Shown here: in pieces, positions 1 to 6,992 of the stretch
Layout: every line of letters begins with the position of its first letter
Numbering within the stretch: position 1 is the stretch's first letter
Origin: Acidobacteriota bacterium
Lineage (GTDB): Bacteria > Acidobacteriota > Terriglobia > Terriglobales > Acidobacteriaceae
NCBI GenBank assembly: GCA_021793595.1
Contig: JAJYSL010000182.1
Span: 1,051-8,738 of the forward strand
DNA: 7,688 nt
Direction of reading: 5' to 3'
Program-made: the position numbers and the translations under genes
Notes under the pieces: generated by a model
What the model was told of the DNA's origin: nothing
Database searches by the model: none
The model's input: the letters and a program-made list of their open reading frames with translations, nothing else

Positions 1-373
1 GCATGCAAGTTGCCCCGAGGATGATGCTAGTCAGTGGGCCCGCAATCGCGATCCAAAACTCAGTGGCGGCACTGGGGGATTCTTTCTCGATCTGCGAGAC
101 GCCGCCCAGAGCAAAGAGAGTGATTTCACGCACCGGTAAACCATGAGCGCGTGCGACGATGGAATGCGCGAGTTCATGGAGGAGAAGGGATGCAAAGAAC
201 AACACGCTCGTCGAGAGGGCCCACAACGCAATTCGAAAGTCACTCCATTGGGGGTAGCTGGTGTGGAAATGGGCCGCGAACGACATCACGATGAGCAGTG
301 CAATCAAAAACCAGCTGTAGTGCAGCCCTACTTTGATTCCGAAAAATCGACCGAGCCTGATCTGAGATTCCAA
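1..373 (-). CDS. Site-2 protease family (M50) intramembrane metalloprotease, N-terminal part, cut by window edge
   Basis: Only the first ~124 residues are inside the window; the 3' part runs off the left edge. The protein is an integral-membrane zinc protease of the S2P/Rip type, which cleaves transmembrane segments of membrane proteins. Visible elements are an N-terminal ESQIRLGRFFGIKVGLHYSW stretch typical of the bacterial CBS-containing S2P group, a first membrane segment (about residues 18-36), a second membrane segment ending in the zinc motif HELAH (HExxH), a following FALGGVSQIEKES loop, and a third membrane segment with AGPLTS. The distal NPxDG-type zinc ligand and any CBS domains would lie outside. 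I chose a TTG start at 373 because an AGGTG sequence lies about 6 bases upstream and the family normally begins right there; GTG at 382 in the same frame is the alternative. No ATG is available in this frame. Its substrate is unknown, and nothing ties it to the receptor locus upstream. Confidence 0.88.
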   Translation of the reverse strand, partial: MESQIRLGRFFGIKVGLHYSWFLIALLIVMSFAAHFHTSYPQWSDFRIALWALSTSVLFFASLLLHELAHSIVARAHGLPVREITLFALGGVSQIEKESPSAATEFWIAIAGPLTSIILGATCM

Positions 374-495
374 GTCAAACACCTGTCTGCAAGAGGCACT
401 GTCTGCGAACGAAACAAACGCCTTGCACTGACGAATACCCTCTGAGAAGCGTTCAGTCTATGATCCAAATCACTCGACATACCAGTGGAACATCG

Positions 496-510
496 GGTGA
501 ATTTTTCACC
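496..510. promoter_or_regulatory. Perfect 15-bp palindrome upstream of the S2P gene
   Basis: GGTGAA, three T, TTCACC form a perfect inverted repeat (6-bp arms, 3-bp centre). It lies about 120 bp upstream of the S2P start. On the minus strand it has no U-tract behind it, so it is a poor terminator candidate. A dimeric regulator site is possible, or it may be a chance palindrome. No convincing sigma70 promoter was found beside it. Confidence 0.25.
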
Positions 511-520
511 GGCAGATCGG

Positions 521-590
521 AGACAGAAACTGGACAAGTGGAGCCGTGGAAATGGCGAGGAAGATCTATAAGCCGGAAGAGATCGTGAAT
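521..590 (+). mobile_element. Remnant of the 5' end of an IS3-family insertion sequence (orfA start)
   Basis: On the plus strand, against the direction of all genes here, an ATG at 552 opens with MARKIYKPEEIVN (552-590). This closely matches, from memory, the conserved opening of one group of IS3-family OrfA proteins (helix-turn-helix transposase subunit, commonly M.RKxYKPEEIVxKLR). The match stops abruptly after the thirteenth codon; the frame continues with unrelated residues to a stop at 639-641, inside the neighbouring gene's end. The upstream AGAAACTGGACAAG (523-536) resembles the CTGGACA seen in many IS3 terminal repeats. So this is probably an IS end left after deletion. The true outer boundary and any target duplication cannot be fixed by eye. 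Chance similarity is the alternative, but the composition is distinctive. Confidence 0.55.
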
Positions 591-617
591 CCGCTCGCAA
601 GCCGGTGCCACCATTCA

Positions 618-3026
618 TTACTGGATGTAGTTGAGATATAGGCCCATGTAATAGGGCAGCAGAAAGGCCTCGCTATTCGCGAGCGTCTTGCCGTTACCGC
701 CTTCATCGAGTTGCCAGGGATCGGTGTTCCAGTATTTGACCCAACGTTCATCCATCGGCAGGACTTTGCCGTTCACCCTGTAGCCGCTGCCTCCGACACC
801 GTTGCGATTTTCGTCGACGTAAGCAGGAAGCCGGATGATGTCAATTCGATGGCTGTTGGTGAAGCGCCAGTCGATGCGGTCAAGGGGAAAACGCTCAAGC
901 GAGTCCACCGACTCCTTCAGCCATTCCCGACCTTGGGGCGAAAGGTTTTGCTTGCCGAAAGCGTCTTCCGCAATCTGCCCGTTGCAACTGGCGGCATAGA
1001 TAAAATCGAACAAGGGGTTCAGCTCCTGCTGCTGCCACTGCCACTGCTTGTACAACGCCATGGCGTAAGTCTCCCGCAGGACCGGGTCCTTCTCGTAACG
1101 GATGAGATTGTAGTAATTCATGTAAATCATCTCGTTATCCGATTCGTTGCCGGAGCCGGGACCCGTGTCCGACTTGGGAATCAGGATATTCGCGGCGTAC
1201 GCATGCTTCTGAATTAGGTAGCGCGCGGCGGCTGCATATCGAGGATCGCCGGTGATGTGCGCCGCCACCTCCATGTACGTCAGGATACTCAGAGAGTTGA
1301 TGCCTCGGTCCTCATACCGATCGAAATTGTGGTTGAGATTCTGCGGGTTGAAGACGCCCCAGCGGGTGGGCTTGCCGTCATGGTCAACCATCTGAAAGTC
1401 GTGCGCTAGCAAGTGATCGGCAATTGCGGCCACTTGTTCGCGCACTTGGCTGCGTTCCTGTGGCGTGGTCGCGACCAGGTCGTAGTAGAGGGCATAGAAA
1501 AAGAAGTGGCCATCCAGTTCGTCCGAACTGACGTCGCTTTTCCAGTACCACTTCCCGTCGGCGGAAACTGGCCAGCGAGGCACGATCACCTTCCATAAGG
1601 TGTCGTTGGTGGCGCGGTTGCGTTCATCCCGCGCTGGGCTGTCGCGAAGGTTGGGGTCAGGACCGCTGGTGGGCAGAATGGAGCGGGCAACAAAACCCGG
1701 AGGCGCTGGATGCGGTCCCCCCTGGGTGACGAGGCGGAGAAAGCGCAGGGCCTCAAACGCCGCCGTGGCGCGTTGCTTGGCCAGCGGATTCTTAGTGGCC
1801 GCGTAATCAAAACACTCGCCGGCGCCATACATGGCGGTCCATAGGCCGTCATTGTCATCATCGCCGAGCGTCCACTTGCCGGTGTCGCCTGGGCGCTTCA
1901 GATTAGCGGAGGTGATGTAACCGTAGGGTGTGCGGCGGTCGCGCTTGTCGATCTCATCTTCAAAGCGCTTGGCCTTAGCCGCGAGGGTTTCCGGCTGGCG
2001 CTGGATAAGGCCGACACCGGCCGCGGTGGCGAACCACCCGTCGCCATTGGCATTTACCGCGATGGAACGCACATCGTCGTCGGGCAGCCAACTCCTTCCT
2101 TCGCGGTATTCCCAATTTTTACCGTCGTAGCGGATGGCTCCCATCCTGGTGCCGAACCAGACCGTGCCGTTCTCACCCGCCGCCAGCGTGGTGAAATCGT
2201 TGTAAGGCAGGCCGTCCGCCCCGGTATAGAGTTGCCAATCGCTCCCCTCGCACCCGGCACCCTGAGGGCTGGCAAACCAGAGGCGATCCTTCGAGTCAAA
2301 CACAACGCCGCGCACATCATACGGAGCCCAACTGCGGGTGGCATTGCGCGGATAAACCGCGCGCCAAGCGCCTCCCGCAGGCTTCAGAAACAGCCCGGCC
2401 AGAGCGGCGACGGCGATGCGGCCGTCCACGGCAACGGCAACCTGCCGGACGTCTGGCTGGCTTCCCAACAACCGCGCCAAACCCGAGTCGAGGACAAGCC
2501 TTTTTCTCCGCAGAAGGTATAGACCTCCGTCCGTGGCCAAAAACTGTTCTTTGCCGGCCGTTATTTGATTTACCTTCACCGGCGGTAGAGAGAAGGAAGC
2601 CCCATGCAGGTGAACCAATTTTCCAGCAGAAGTAAACCAGATGTCGTCGTCCGATGCGGCGACCTGATCGACGGCCTCGCCTGCCGCTGCCACGGTCGTC
2701 CAATGGCCGGCCGAAAAGCGGGCTAGACCAAGCGCCGTGCCCGCGTAAATGTCACCCGATGCCGTGACCGCGACCGCGCGAATGTCGTTCGACGGTACGC
2801 CGGCCTGGACCGTGTACGTCTTGCTAACTTCCTGTGGGAACGCGCCGACACGCAGGCTGGCAATCGCGGTCACGTCCAGTGGCGGCACCGACGTACTTGC
2901 ATTCTGCTGCGCAATCGCACGATGCCCCATCAGGACAATAAACATCATTAAGAGGCCTTTGGCGATTGTCTCTAAATTAGAAAGAAGCTTAGCCGGGTTC
3001 TTGATCGGAAATCTCCTTTTCGGCAT
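618..3026 (-). CDS. Secreted seven-bladed Reg_prop-type beta-propeller fused to a putative alpha/alpha-toroid domain
   Basis: Exported protein of about 802 aa. Residues 1-39 form a signal peptide (basic n-region, hydrophobic GLLMMFIVLMG, cleavage near AIA|QQ). Residues ~80-345 hold seven propeller blades of the two-component-regulator type, with recurring DIRAVAV..GDIYAGT, VRGVVFD..DRLWFAS, FTTLAAGENGTVWFGT and VRSIAVN..GDGWFAT patterns. Residues ~390-802 are helix-rich with aromatic/acidic motifs (DDDNDGLWTAMYGAGECF, SSDELDGHFFFYALYYD, NHNFDRYEDRGINSLS, NSEAFLLPYYMGLY) that resemble six-hairpin glycosidase/lyase toroids. No histidine-kinase, receiver or transmembrane anchor is present, although this propeller type usually sits in hybrid sensors. 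The probable role is binding or degrading an imported polymer; this is inference, and I cannot name a substrate or catalytic residue. ATG 3026 has only a weak GGGTGA upstream. In-frame TTG 3038 is another option, and an AAGGAG at 3018-3013 precedes an ATC codon. It lies 188-200 bp behind the receptor gene, same strand. Confidence 0.8.
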   Translation of the reverse strand: MPKRRFPIKNPAKLLSNLETIAKGLLMMFIVLMGHRAIAQQNASTSVPPLDVTAIASLRVGAFPQEVSKTYTVQAGVPSNDIRAVAVTASGDIYAGTALGLARFSAGHWTTVAAAGEAVDQVAASDDDIWFTSAGKLVHLHGASFSLPPVKVNQITAGKEQFLATDGGLYLLRRKRLVLDSGLARLLGSQPDVRQVAVAVDGRIAVAALAGLFLKPAGGAWRAVYPRNATRSWAPYDVRGVVFDSKDRLWFASPQGAGCEGSDWQLYTGADGLPYNDFTTLAAGENGTVWFGTRMGAIRYDGKNWEYREGRSWLPDDDVRSIAVNANGDGWFATAAGVGLIQRQPETLAAKAKRFEDEIDKRDRRTPYGYITSANLKRPGDTGKWTLGDDDNDGLWTAMYGAGECFDYAATKNPLAKQRATAAFEALRFLRLVTQGGPHPAPPGFVARSILPTSGPDPNLRDSPARDERNRATNDTLWKVIVPRWPVSADGKWYWKSDVSSDELDGHFFFYALYYDLVATTPQERSQVREQVAAIADHLLAHDFQMVDHDGKPTRWGVFNPQNLNHNFDRYEDRGINSLSILTYMEVAAHITGDPRYAAAARYLIQKHAYAANILIPKSDTGPGSGNESDNEMIYMNYYNLIRYEKDPVLRETYAMALYKQWQWQQQELNPLFDFIYAASCNGQIAEDAFGKQNLSPQGREWLKESVDSLERFPLDRIDWRFTNSHRIDIIRLPAYVDENRNGVGGSGYRVNGKVLPMDERWVKYWNTDPWQLDEGGNGKTLANSEAFLLPYYMGLYLNYIQ

Positions 3027-3238
3027 CGATTCACCCAAGTATCATCCACACCAACACGCTGACGGAAAACCTTGCCGAGATTCAAGAGACGAACCGCTAC
3101 GACGCAGCGATGGCAGATCTGTCTTTCGGGGGCAAGGATGTACAGCGGGACTTTCCCATCCGCTGGTATCGTTATGCCAACCCGAGACCACCCGGCCGGG
3201 AGGCCGAATGGTCTCGGATGCAAAGGTCAGAACTGTAG
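3005..3238 (+). other. Inter-gene gap with a 77-codon stop-free plus-strand frame, possible gene relic
   Basis: The gap between the receptor and the propeller gene contains a plus-strand frame without stops from 3005 to a TAG at 3236-3238. It would read, in part, HTNTLTENLAEIQETNRYD and FPIRWYRYANPRPPG. The composition is protein-like, but there is no plausible start with a ribosome binding site; the only internal ATG leaves about 41 codons. I recognise no family. It overlaps the 5' end of the propeller gene and the stem-loop at 3182-3217. It may be chance, or a fragment of a lost gene. No convincing minus-strand promoter for the propeller gene was found in this gap. Confidence 0.2.
3182..3217 (-). 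terminator. Strong stem-loop just after the receptor stop codon
   Basis: CCGAGACCA (3182-3190) pairs perfectly with TGGTCTCGG (3209-3217). An inner CGGCC/GGCCG stem (3193-3197 with 3202-3206) closes on a four-base loop, separated from the outer stem by a CC/AA mismatch. It begins 9 bases after the receptor's TGA. The strand downstream (TTGGCATAACG) lacks a U-run, so it is not a textbook intrinsic terminator. It could be a Rho-assisted terminator or partial attenuator, or protect the receptor mRNA 3' end. Confidence 0.5.
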
Positions 3239-6200
3239 GCGTAAGGTCAACTGCCCTTGCCGGTTGGTGATCTGTGAGCTTTGGCTTGTGACCATGCCGA
3301 ATGTGCTGTCGTCGATGTCTCCGTCCGGGATCTGCAGCTGGGTTCGATTGAAGGCGTTGAAATAATCCACGCGCACAATCGCCAGAATGCTATGGGTGAG
3401 TGGAAAGGATTTTATGGCGTCGAAGTTTTCCACATCCAAGGGCGGAGAGGTTATGCTCGAATAGTTGCGCGCTGCATCGCCGAGGCCATAATGTGGCGAT
3501 TTAGTAAAAGCATTCGTGGTGAATTGAACCGGCTGTGTCGCCAGTTTCCGTTCAAAATATTTCTTGGTGAGGTTATAGCTGAAGGTCTTTCTTGGGACGC
3601 CCGGCACGACATTCGGTCTGTTTTCACCATCGCCGTTGGTGTTGGTGGCCATCAGGACAACATTGTCTTGGGTTGGTCCGACGGGGTTCCCGGCAAAGTA
3701 ATCCATGATCCCCGCCACCTGCCAGCCCCCAAATATCCGAGAGACGAGTCGATTGGAGTTGAGAAATCTCTGTCCCGGTCCAAATGGGAGCTTATAGGTT
3801 CCCATGAACTTAAACGCATACTTCTGATTCAACGTGGACGCCGACCATTCAAGTTTCTGGTCAAGGGTATTGATCGGATTGTTTTGCTGGAGTGTAACCC
3901 CATAGTCCACATTCGACTGGTTCCGTCCCACGGTCAGGTTCGAGAGAAAGCTGAAATTGTTTGTAAAGTCTTTATTCAAAGTCATTTGGATTGCGTTGTA
4001 TTCACTGACTCCGGATTGATCGAAGTGATTATCCGTGCCTGCAAATTGCGGAAAGGGAAGTAGAGCCTGTTCAACGTTTGCAGCGTTTCCGAACTCTTTG
4101 ACAAAATCCGGATACGGAATTTTAATTCCGGCTGCTATCGCGGCGGGCGACGTAACAAGATCACCCAAAAGAGGCCCATAGGCAAGGTCGGCGATAGGAA
4201 GCTGGTTGGGTTGGTTCAACGAGGAGGGAAGATGAATGCCGCGGTTGCCCACATAGGCGATCATCCCCATCATATTCCAGGGGAGCTGCCTCTGTATGCC
4301 GAAGCTCCATTGCATCGTATAAGGCGCAATCCCAGACGTTTTTGGGTCCATTTGGCGAACCAACTGGGCGTTTCCAACCGCTGGGTTAAAGAGTGTTGCC
4401 GGCGGCGAGGGAATGGGATGCCCGTCCCAATAGCCGTAACCTGGAGCATTGGTTCCGGTCGATCCGACGCCGTAGGCGCCGGCGAGAAGACTGGCATACT
4501 GCTGAGCAACCCTGCTGGCGCTAAAAGAATACGATCCTCCCGTCAGGGTGGTCCTGTAAAAACCGGCCTGCACCACCGTCTTGTTATTCACCATGTAGGA
4601 GAATCCAAGCCTGGGGCCAAAATTGCCCCAATGTATGTTGGCGCGGTGCGCGTCGATGCAAAACGCGCAAGTGCCCATTTTTGTAGTGGCGCCAAGCAGG
4701 CCCCCTGCGACGATATTCGGCATTTGGAAGTCGGCAAAGGTAAGGTTGTCATTGACCGCATTGACGGGAACCAGGACGTCCCAGCGGATGCCGGCATTCA
4801 CCGTCAATCGGTTATTCACCTGAATATCGTCCTGAATATAGGGCGAGACGGCAAGATCGCGGAGCTTCACATACTGCGCAAATTCTCGTAAGGTATTGTC
4901 CACGTCTCCCAACAGGAAGCTGGCAAAGGCGCTGCCGTTGGAACCAAAACCTGGCCCGGTATTCGGGGTGGACGTCTCTTTGTTGCTGAACTGAGTCCTG
5001 GATCCGCATGTCGAGCAATCCAGCGTGTCCTGGAGGGTGCGGCGAAGTTCCCAGCCAATGTTAATGCTGTGCCGCCCCCGGGTCCAGAGCCAGTTATTGA
5101 CGAACGAGATGTCTATCTGGCGAGCGTTGTTGCCCGTTGAGACATAGCCCCAGCCGTTTGGAGGATTTTGGCCTCCCTGGAACTGGAGACCTGGAAACGC
5201 AACGGGATTGACCATGCCGGCGAAGGATGTGTCAGACACTAATGGTTTGCTGAAAAGGTCCTGGTCTATCTTGGCTATGCCTGCGGTCACCACCAGGTGT
5301 GCATTTACGGCGTTGACGTAGTTGAGGAGATATCCTGCCCCTATGGTGCCGTTGCTGTTACCGCCGCTGAGCGGGTTGTTCGCCGGCCCAAAGTTGGCGC
5401 CGGCGCTGTTCCCACCATTGCTTCCATACCAATAAGTAAAATGCAGGCTCTGCGACTTGGTCAGGCTGTGGTCAAGGGTAAATCCAAACGAGTGGGTGAA
5501 ATCCTTGATCGACTTAATGAATGGCAACTCGTTGTTCTGTTGGCCGAACACGTCTCCGGTTCGATTTGGATCTGGAATCAGCGGCAAAACGGAGGCTGAG
5601 ATTGCGCTGAAACGCGATTTCGGAATGATATTGCCCGGAAATTGCAGCCCTGTCTCTGGATCGTAGATGGGGATCACCTTGCCGGAAGAATCCTTAAACG
5701 CACTGAAGTCTCCGTTTTTTTCGGCGACGGTCGGCACGGTGGTAAATGCAGTCTGACCTTGGTTCTGGCCATACCAGTCCAATGAGAACAGAAAAAATGT
5801 TCGATTCTTTCCGTTATAGAATTTGGGGAACACAACCGGGCCGCCCACGGTGAAACCCCAGTCGTTTTGGTGGTTGATAGGCGGTATCGGTTTTCCCTTG
5901 GCGTTAAAATTGGAGGGGAAAAACCCGGCAGAATCAAAGAACGAATTGCGGAGGATGTCGAATGCGTCGCCATGCAACTCGTTGGTGCCAGATTTTGTCT
6001 TATAGGTGATAACGCCTTGCGCCAACCCATATTGCGCGGAAAATGTCGAACTGGTGATGGCGAACTGGCTTATCAATTCATAGGGCGGAAAAATAGGGGA
6101 ACCTGTTGAAAGATTTGTGTCCGATACTGGAATGCCATTGAAGTAGTTGCCGCTTTCTTCCGTGATTCCGCCATTGATATTGAACGCGCCATTGTGCCCT

Positions 6201-6772
6201 TCCGCTCTTACATTATTCGGTTGGCCGCTACCAGGCCCCTGTAAGACAAAAGAGTCGATTTGCCTAGGCTGGCCGCTTACTTCAACCGGAGCCGACTCCA
6301 CCAGTGCATCTGGAATCGTGGTGCTGATTGTCGGATCCACAGTGTTCAAAGAGATTGCTCCCCCCGACACTTGTATCGTCTCGCTGACCGCTCCTGGAAC
6401 CAGGGTCGTAGGAACCGCAGAGAACTGACCGACATTGACCGTGACGTTGGCTTGAATGAATGTCTTGAACCCTTTCGCCGACACTGCGACGGAGTAATGT
6501 CCAGGATTCGACAGGATGATTTCGTAGGCCCCAGCCTTGGAGGTCACGGCGTTCGATACGACACCAGTCGCTAGATTCGTAGCTGTTATCTTCGCCTCTT
6601 GAATGGCAGCTCCATTCGCATCGATCACCGTACCGTTGATGCCGTATAAGACCTGAGCGCGCAGGGGAGTGTTCCCGATGAGCAGGACAAAACTCAACGC
6701 CATGTATGCGATACAAGCGGTTCCGATCCTACGCAGGCAATATTCATAGAGAAAGCAGAGCTTCGGGATCAC
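3227..6772 (-). CDS. Oar-like TonB-dependent outer-membrane receptor with N-terminal carboxypeptidase-regulatory-like domain
   Basis: Outer-membrane active transporter of about 1181 aa, of the large Acidobacteria/Myxococcus Oar type. Such receptors import bulky substrates using TonB-ExbBD energy. Residues 1-39 are a signal peptide (basic RR, hydrophobic core, cleavage near LRA|QV). About 44-116 is a carboxypeptidase-regulatory-like beta-sandwich (GINGTVIDANGAAIQEAKI ... GAYEI ... GFKTF). About 130-280 is plug-like (ETIQVSGG, IDSFVLQGPG, YGLAQGVITYKTKSGTNELHG). The remainder is the barrel, with typical PYIQDDIQVNNRLTVNAGIRWD-like strands split across ~644-665, NFGPRLGFSY and the terminal TLRLQF. 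The GTG at 6772 is chosen because AGGAGG lies 7 bases upstream; an in-frame ATG at 6802 would place that ribosome site inside the coding region. Two CxxC pairs (CSTC ~586, CAFC ~702) lie in the barrel region. Likely repressed by the LacI-type regulator upstream. The substrate is not evident. Confidence 0.93.
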   Translation of the reverse strand: MIPKLCFLYEYCLRRIGTACIAYMALSFVLLIGNTPLRAQVLYGINGTVIDANGAAIQEAKITATNLATGVVSNAVTSKAGAYEIILSNPGHYSVAVSAKGFKTFIQANVTVNVGQFSAVPTTLVPGAVSETIQVSGGAISLNTVDPTISTTIPDALVESAPVEVSGQPRQIDSFVLQGPGSGQPNNVRAEGHNGAFNINGGITEESGNYFNGIPVSDTNLSTGSPIFPPYELISQFAITSSTFSAQYGLAQGVITYKTKSGTNELHGDAFDILRNSFFDSAGFFPSNFNAKGKPIPPINHQNDWGFTVGGPVVFPKFYNGKNRTFFLFSLDWYGQNQGQTAFTTVPTVAEKNGDFSAFKDSSGKVIPIYDPETGLQFPGNIIPKSRFSAISASVLPLIPDPNRTGDVFGQQNNELPFIKSIKDFTHSFGFTLDHSLTKSQSLHFTYWYGSNGGNSAGANFGPANNPLSGGNSNGTIGAGYLLNYVNAVNAHLVVTAGIAKIDQDLFSKPLVSDTSFAGMVNPVAFPGLQFQGGQNPPNGWGYVSTGNNARQIDISFVNNWLWTRGRHSINIGWELRRTLQDTLDCSTCGSRTQFSNKETSTPNTGPGFGSNGSAFASFLLGDVDNTLREFAQYVKLRDLAVSPYIQDDIQVNNRLTVNAGIRWDVLVPVNAVNDNLTFADFQMPNIVAGGLLGATTKMGTCAFCIDAHRANIHWGNFGPRLGFSYMVNNKTVVQAGFYRTTLTGGSYSFSASRVAQQYASLLAGAYGVGSTGTNAPGYGYWDGHPIPSPPATLFNPAVGNAQLVRQMDPKTSGIAPYTMQWSFGIQRQLPWNMMGMIAYVGNRGIHLPSSLNQPNQLPIADLAYGPLLGDLVTSPAAIAAGIKIPYPDFVKEFGNAANVEQALLPFPQFAGTDNHFDQSGVSEYNAIQMTLNKDFTNNFSFLSNLTVGRNQSNVDYGVTLQQNNPINTLDQKLEWSASTLNQKYAFKFMGTYKLPFGPGQRFLNSNRLVSRIFGGWQVAGIMDYFAGNPVGPTQDNVVLMATNTNGDGENRPNVVPGVPRKTFSYNLTKKYFERKLATQPVQFTTNAFTKSPHYGLGDAARNYSSITSPPLDVENFDAIKSFPLTHSILAIVRVDYFNAFNRTQLQIPDGDIDDSTFGMVTSQSSQITNRQGQLTLRLQF

Positions 6773-6779
6773 GGCGTCA

Positions 6780-6785
6780 CCTCCT
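6780..6785 (-). promoter_or_regulatory. Ribosome binding site deciding the receptor start (GTG 6772)
   Basis: A perfect AGGAGG, continuing as AGGAGGTGA, with 7 bases to GTG 6772. This spacing is ideal and rules strongly for the GTG over the ATG ten codons upstream. Confidence 0.88.
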
Positions 6786-6822
6786 GGAGACAAAAAGCAC
6801 ATCCTGGTTGAGAAAGTTGCGT

Positions 6823-6838
6823 ATTCAATCGTTTGAAT
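6823..6838. promoter_or_regulatory. LacI-family operator-like palindrome, downstream site
   Basis: ATTCAATCGTTTGAAT is a 16-bp near-perfect palindrome (one mismatched pair) with a central CG. Its AATCGTTT core fits the AAnCGnTT pattern of many LacI/GalR-family operators. It lies in the receptor's leader, about 50 bp before the start codon and 144 bp from the second site. A LacI-family gene lies directly upstream, which makes it the obvious candidate partner. Confidence 0.55.
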
Positions 6839-6875
6839 TTTCAGACGTGTCTACACCACGCCCGCTACAGGCATG

Positions 6876-6917
6876 TCAGAACCTTCTATTTCTTGCAATG
6901 CAGAGCTTCGGGATCAC
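6876..6917 (-). other. 13-codon upstream reading frame (duplicate of the receptor's first codons)
   Basis: GTG at 6917 opens a short frame, MIPKLCIARNRRF, ending in TGA at 6878-6876. Its first six residues (MIPKLC) equal those of the receptor, from the duplicated start region. It is preceded by AAGAGG about 9 bases away, a weakened version of the receptor's AGGAGG. It lies inside the predicted leader transcript. It may be translated as a leader peptide, or be an untranslated stub of a duplicated or deleted paralogue. Confidence 0.3.
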
Positions 6918-6966
6918 AGTGTCGCCTCTTGACATAAAAATGCAGGTCTCCGTTAAAGATTCATTT

Positions 6967-6982
6967 ATTCAATCGTTTCACT
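6967..6982. promoter_or_regulatory. LacI-family operator-like site at the transcription start
   Basis: ATTCAATCGTTTCACT carries the same AATCGTTT core as the downstream site, but its right arm is less symmetric. It lies about 5-20 bp downstream of the predicted transcription start, a classic repressor position. Together with 6823-6838 it could allow repression by looping. Confidence 0.45.
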
Positions 6983-6992
6983 ATGATCATTG

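Larger units (their letters stand above)
6755..6879 (-). repeat. Downstream copy (A) of a tandem promoter/operator/start duplication
   Basis: Imperfect direct repeat of 6900-7021, displaced by 142-145 bp. In minus-strand order it carries CTGACA (6879-6874) with a decayed TGTAGA about 18 bp later, the AAACGATTGAATA block, a perfect AGGAGG, and GTGATCCCGAAGCTCTGC, the used start of the receptor gene. The last 18 bases match copy B exactly. The promoter part is poor; the translation part is excellent. Confidence 0.7.

Noticed and set aside
31..243. 70-codon minus-strand frame at the left end
   Set aside because: It is out of frame with the site-2 protease, whose HELAH and AGPLTS motifs identify the real frame.
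328..618. 96-codon minus-strand frame covering the gap before the S2P gene
   Set aside because: Arginine/serine-rich with no motif, overlaps the S2P start in another frame and crosses the IS remnant.
711..1217. 168-codon plus-strand frame with hydrophobic stretches
   Set aside because: Antisense shadow of the propeller/toroid gene, whose reading frame is continuous and motif-rich.
3281..4063. 260-codon open frame on the plus strand
   Set aside because: It lies wholly antisense to the receptor gene, shows no family features, and is explained as a shadow frame of a strongly supported coding region.
4211..4891. 226-codon plus-strand frame
   Set aside because: Also antisense to the receptor gene, no ribosome site or recognisable motif.
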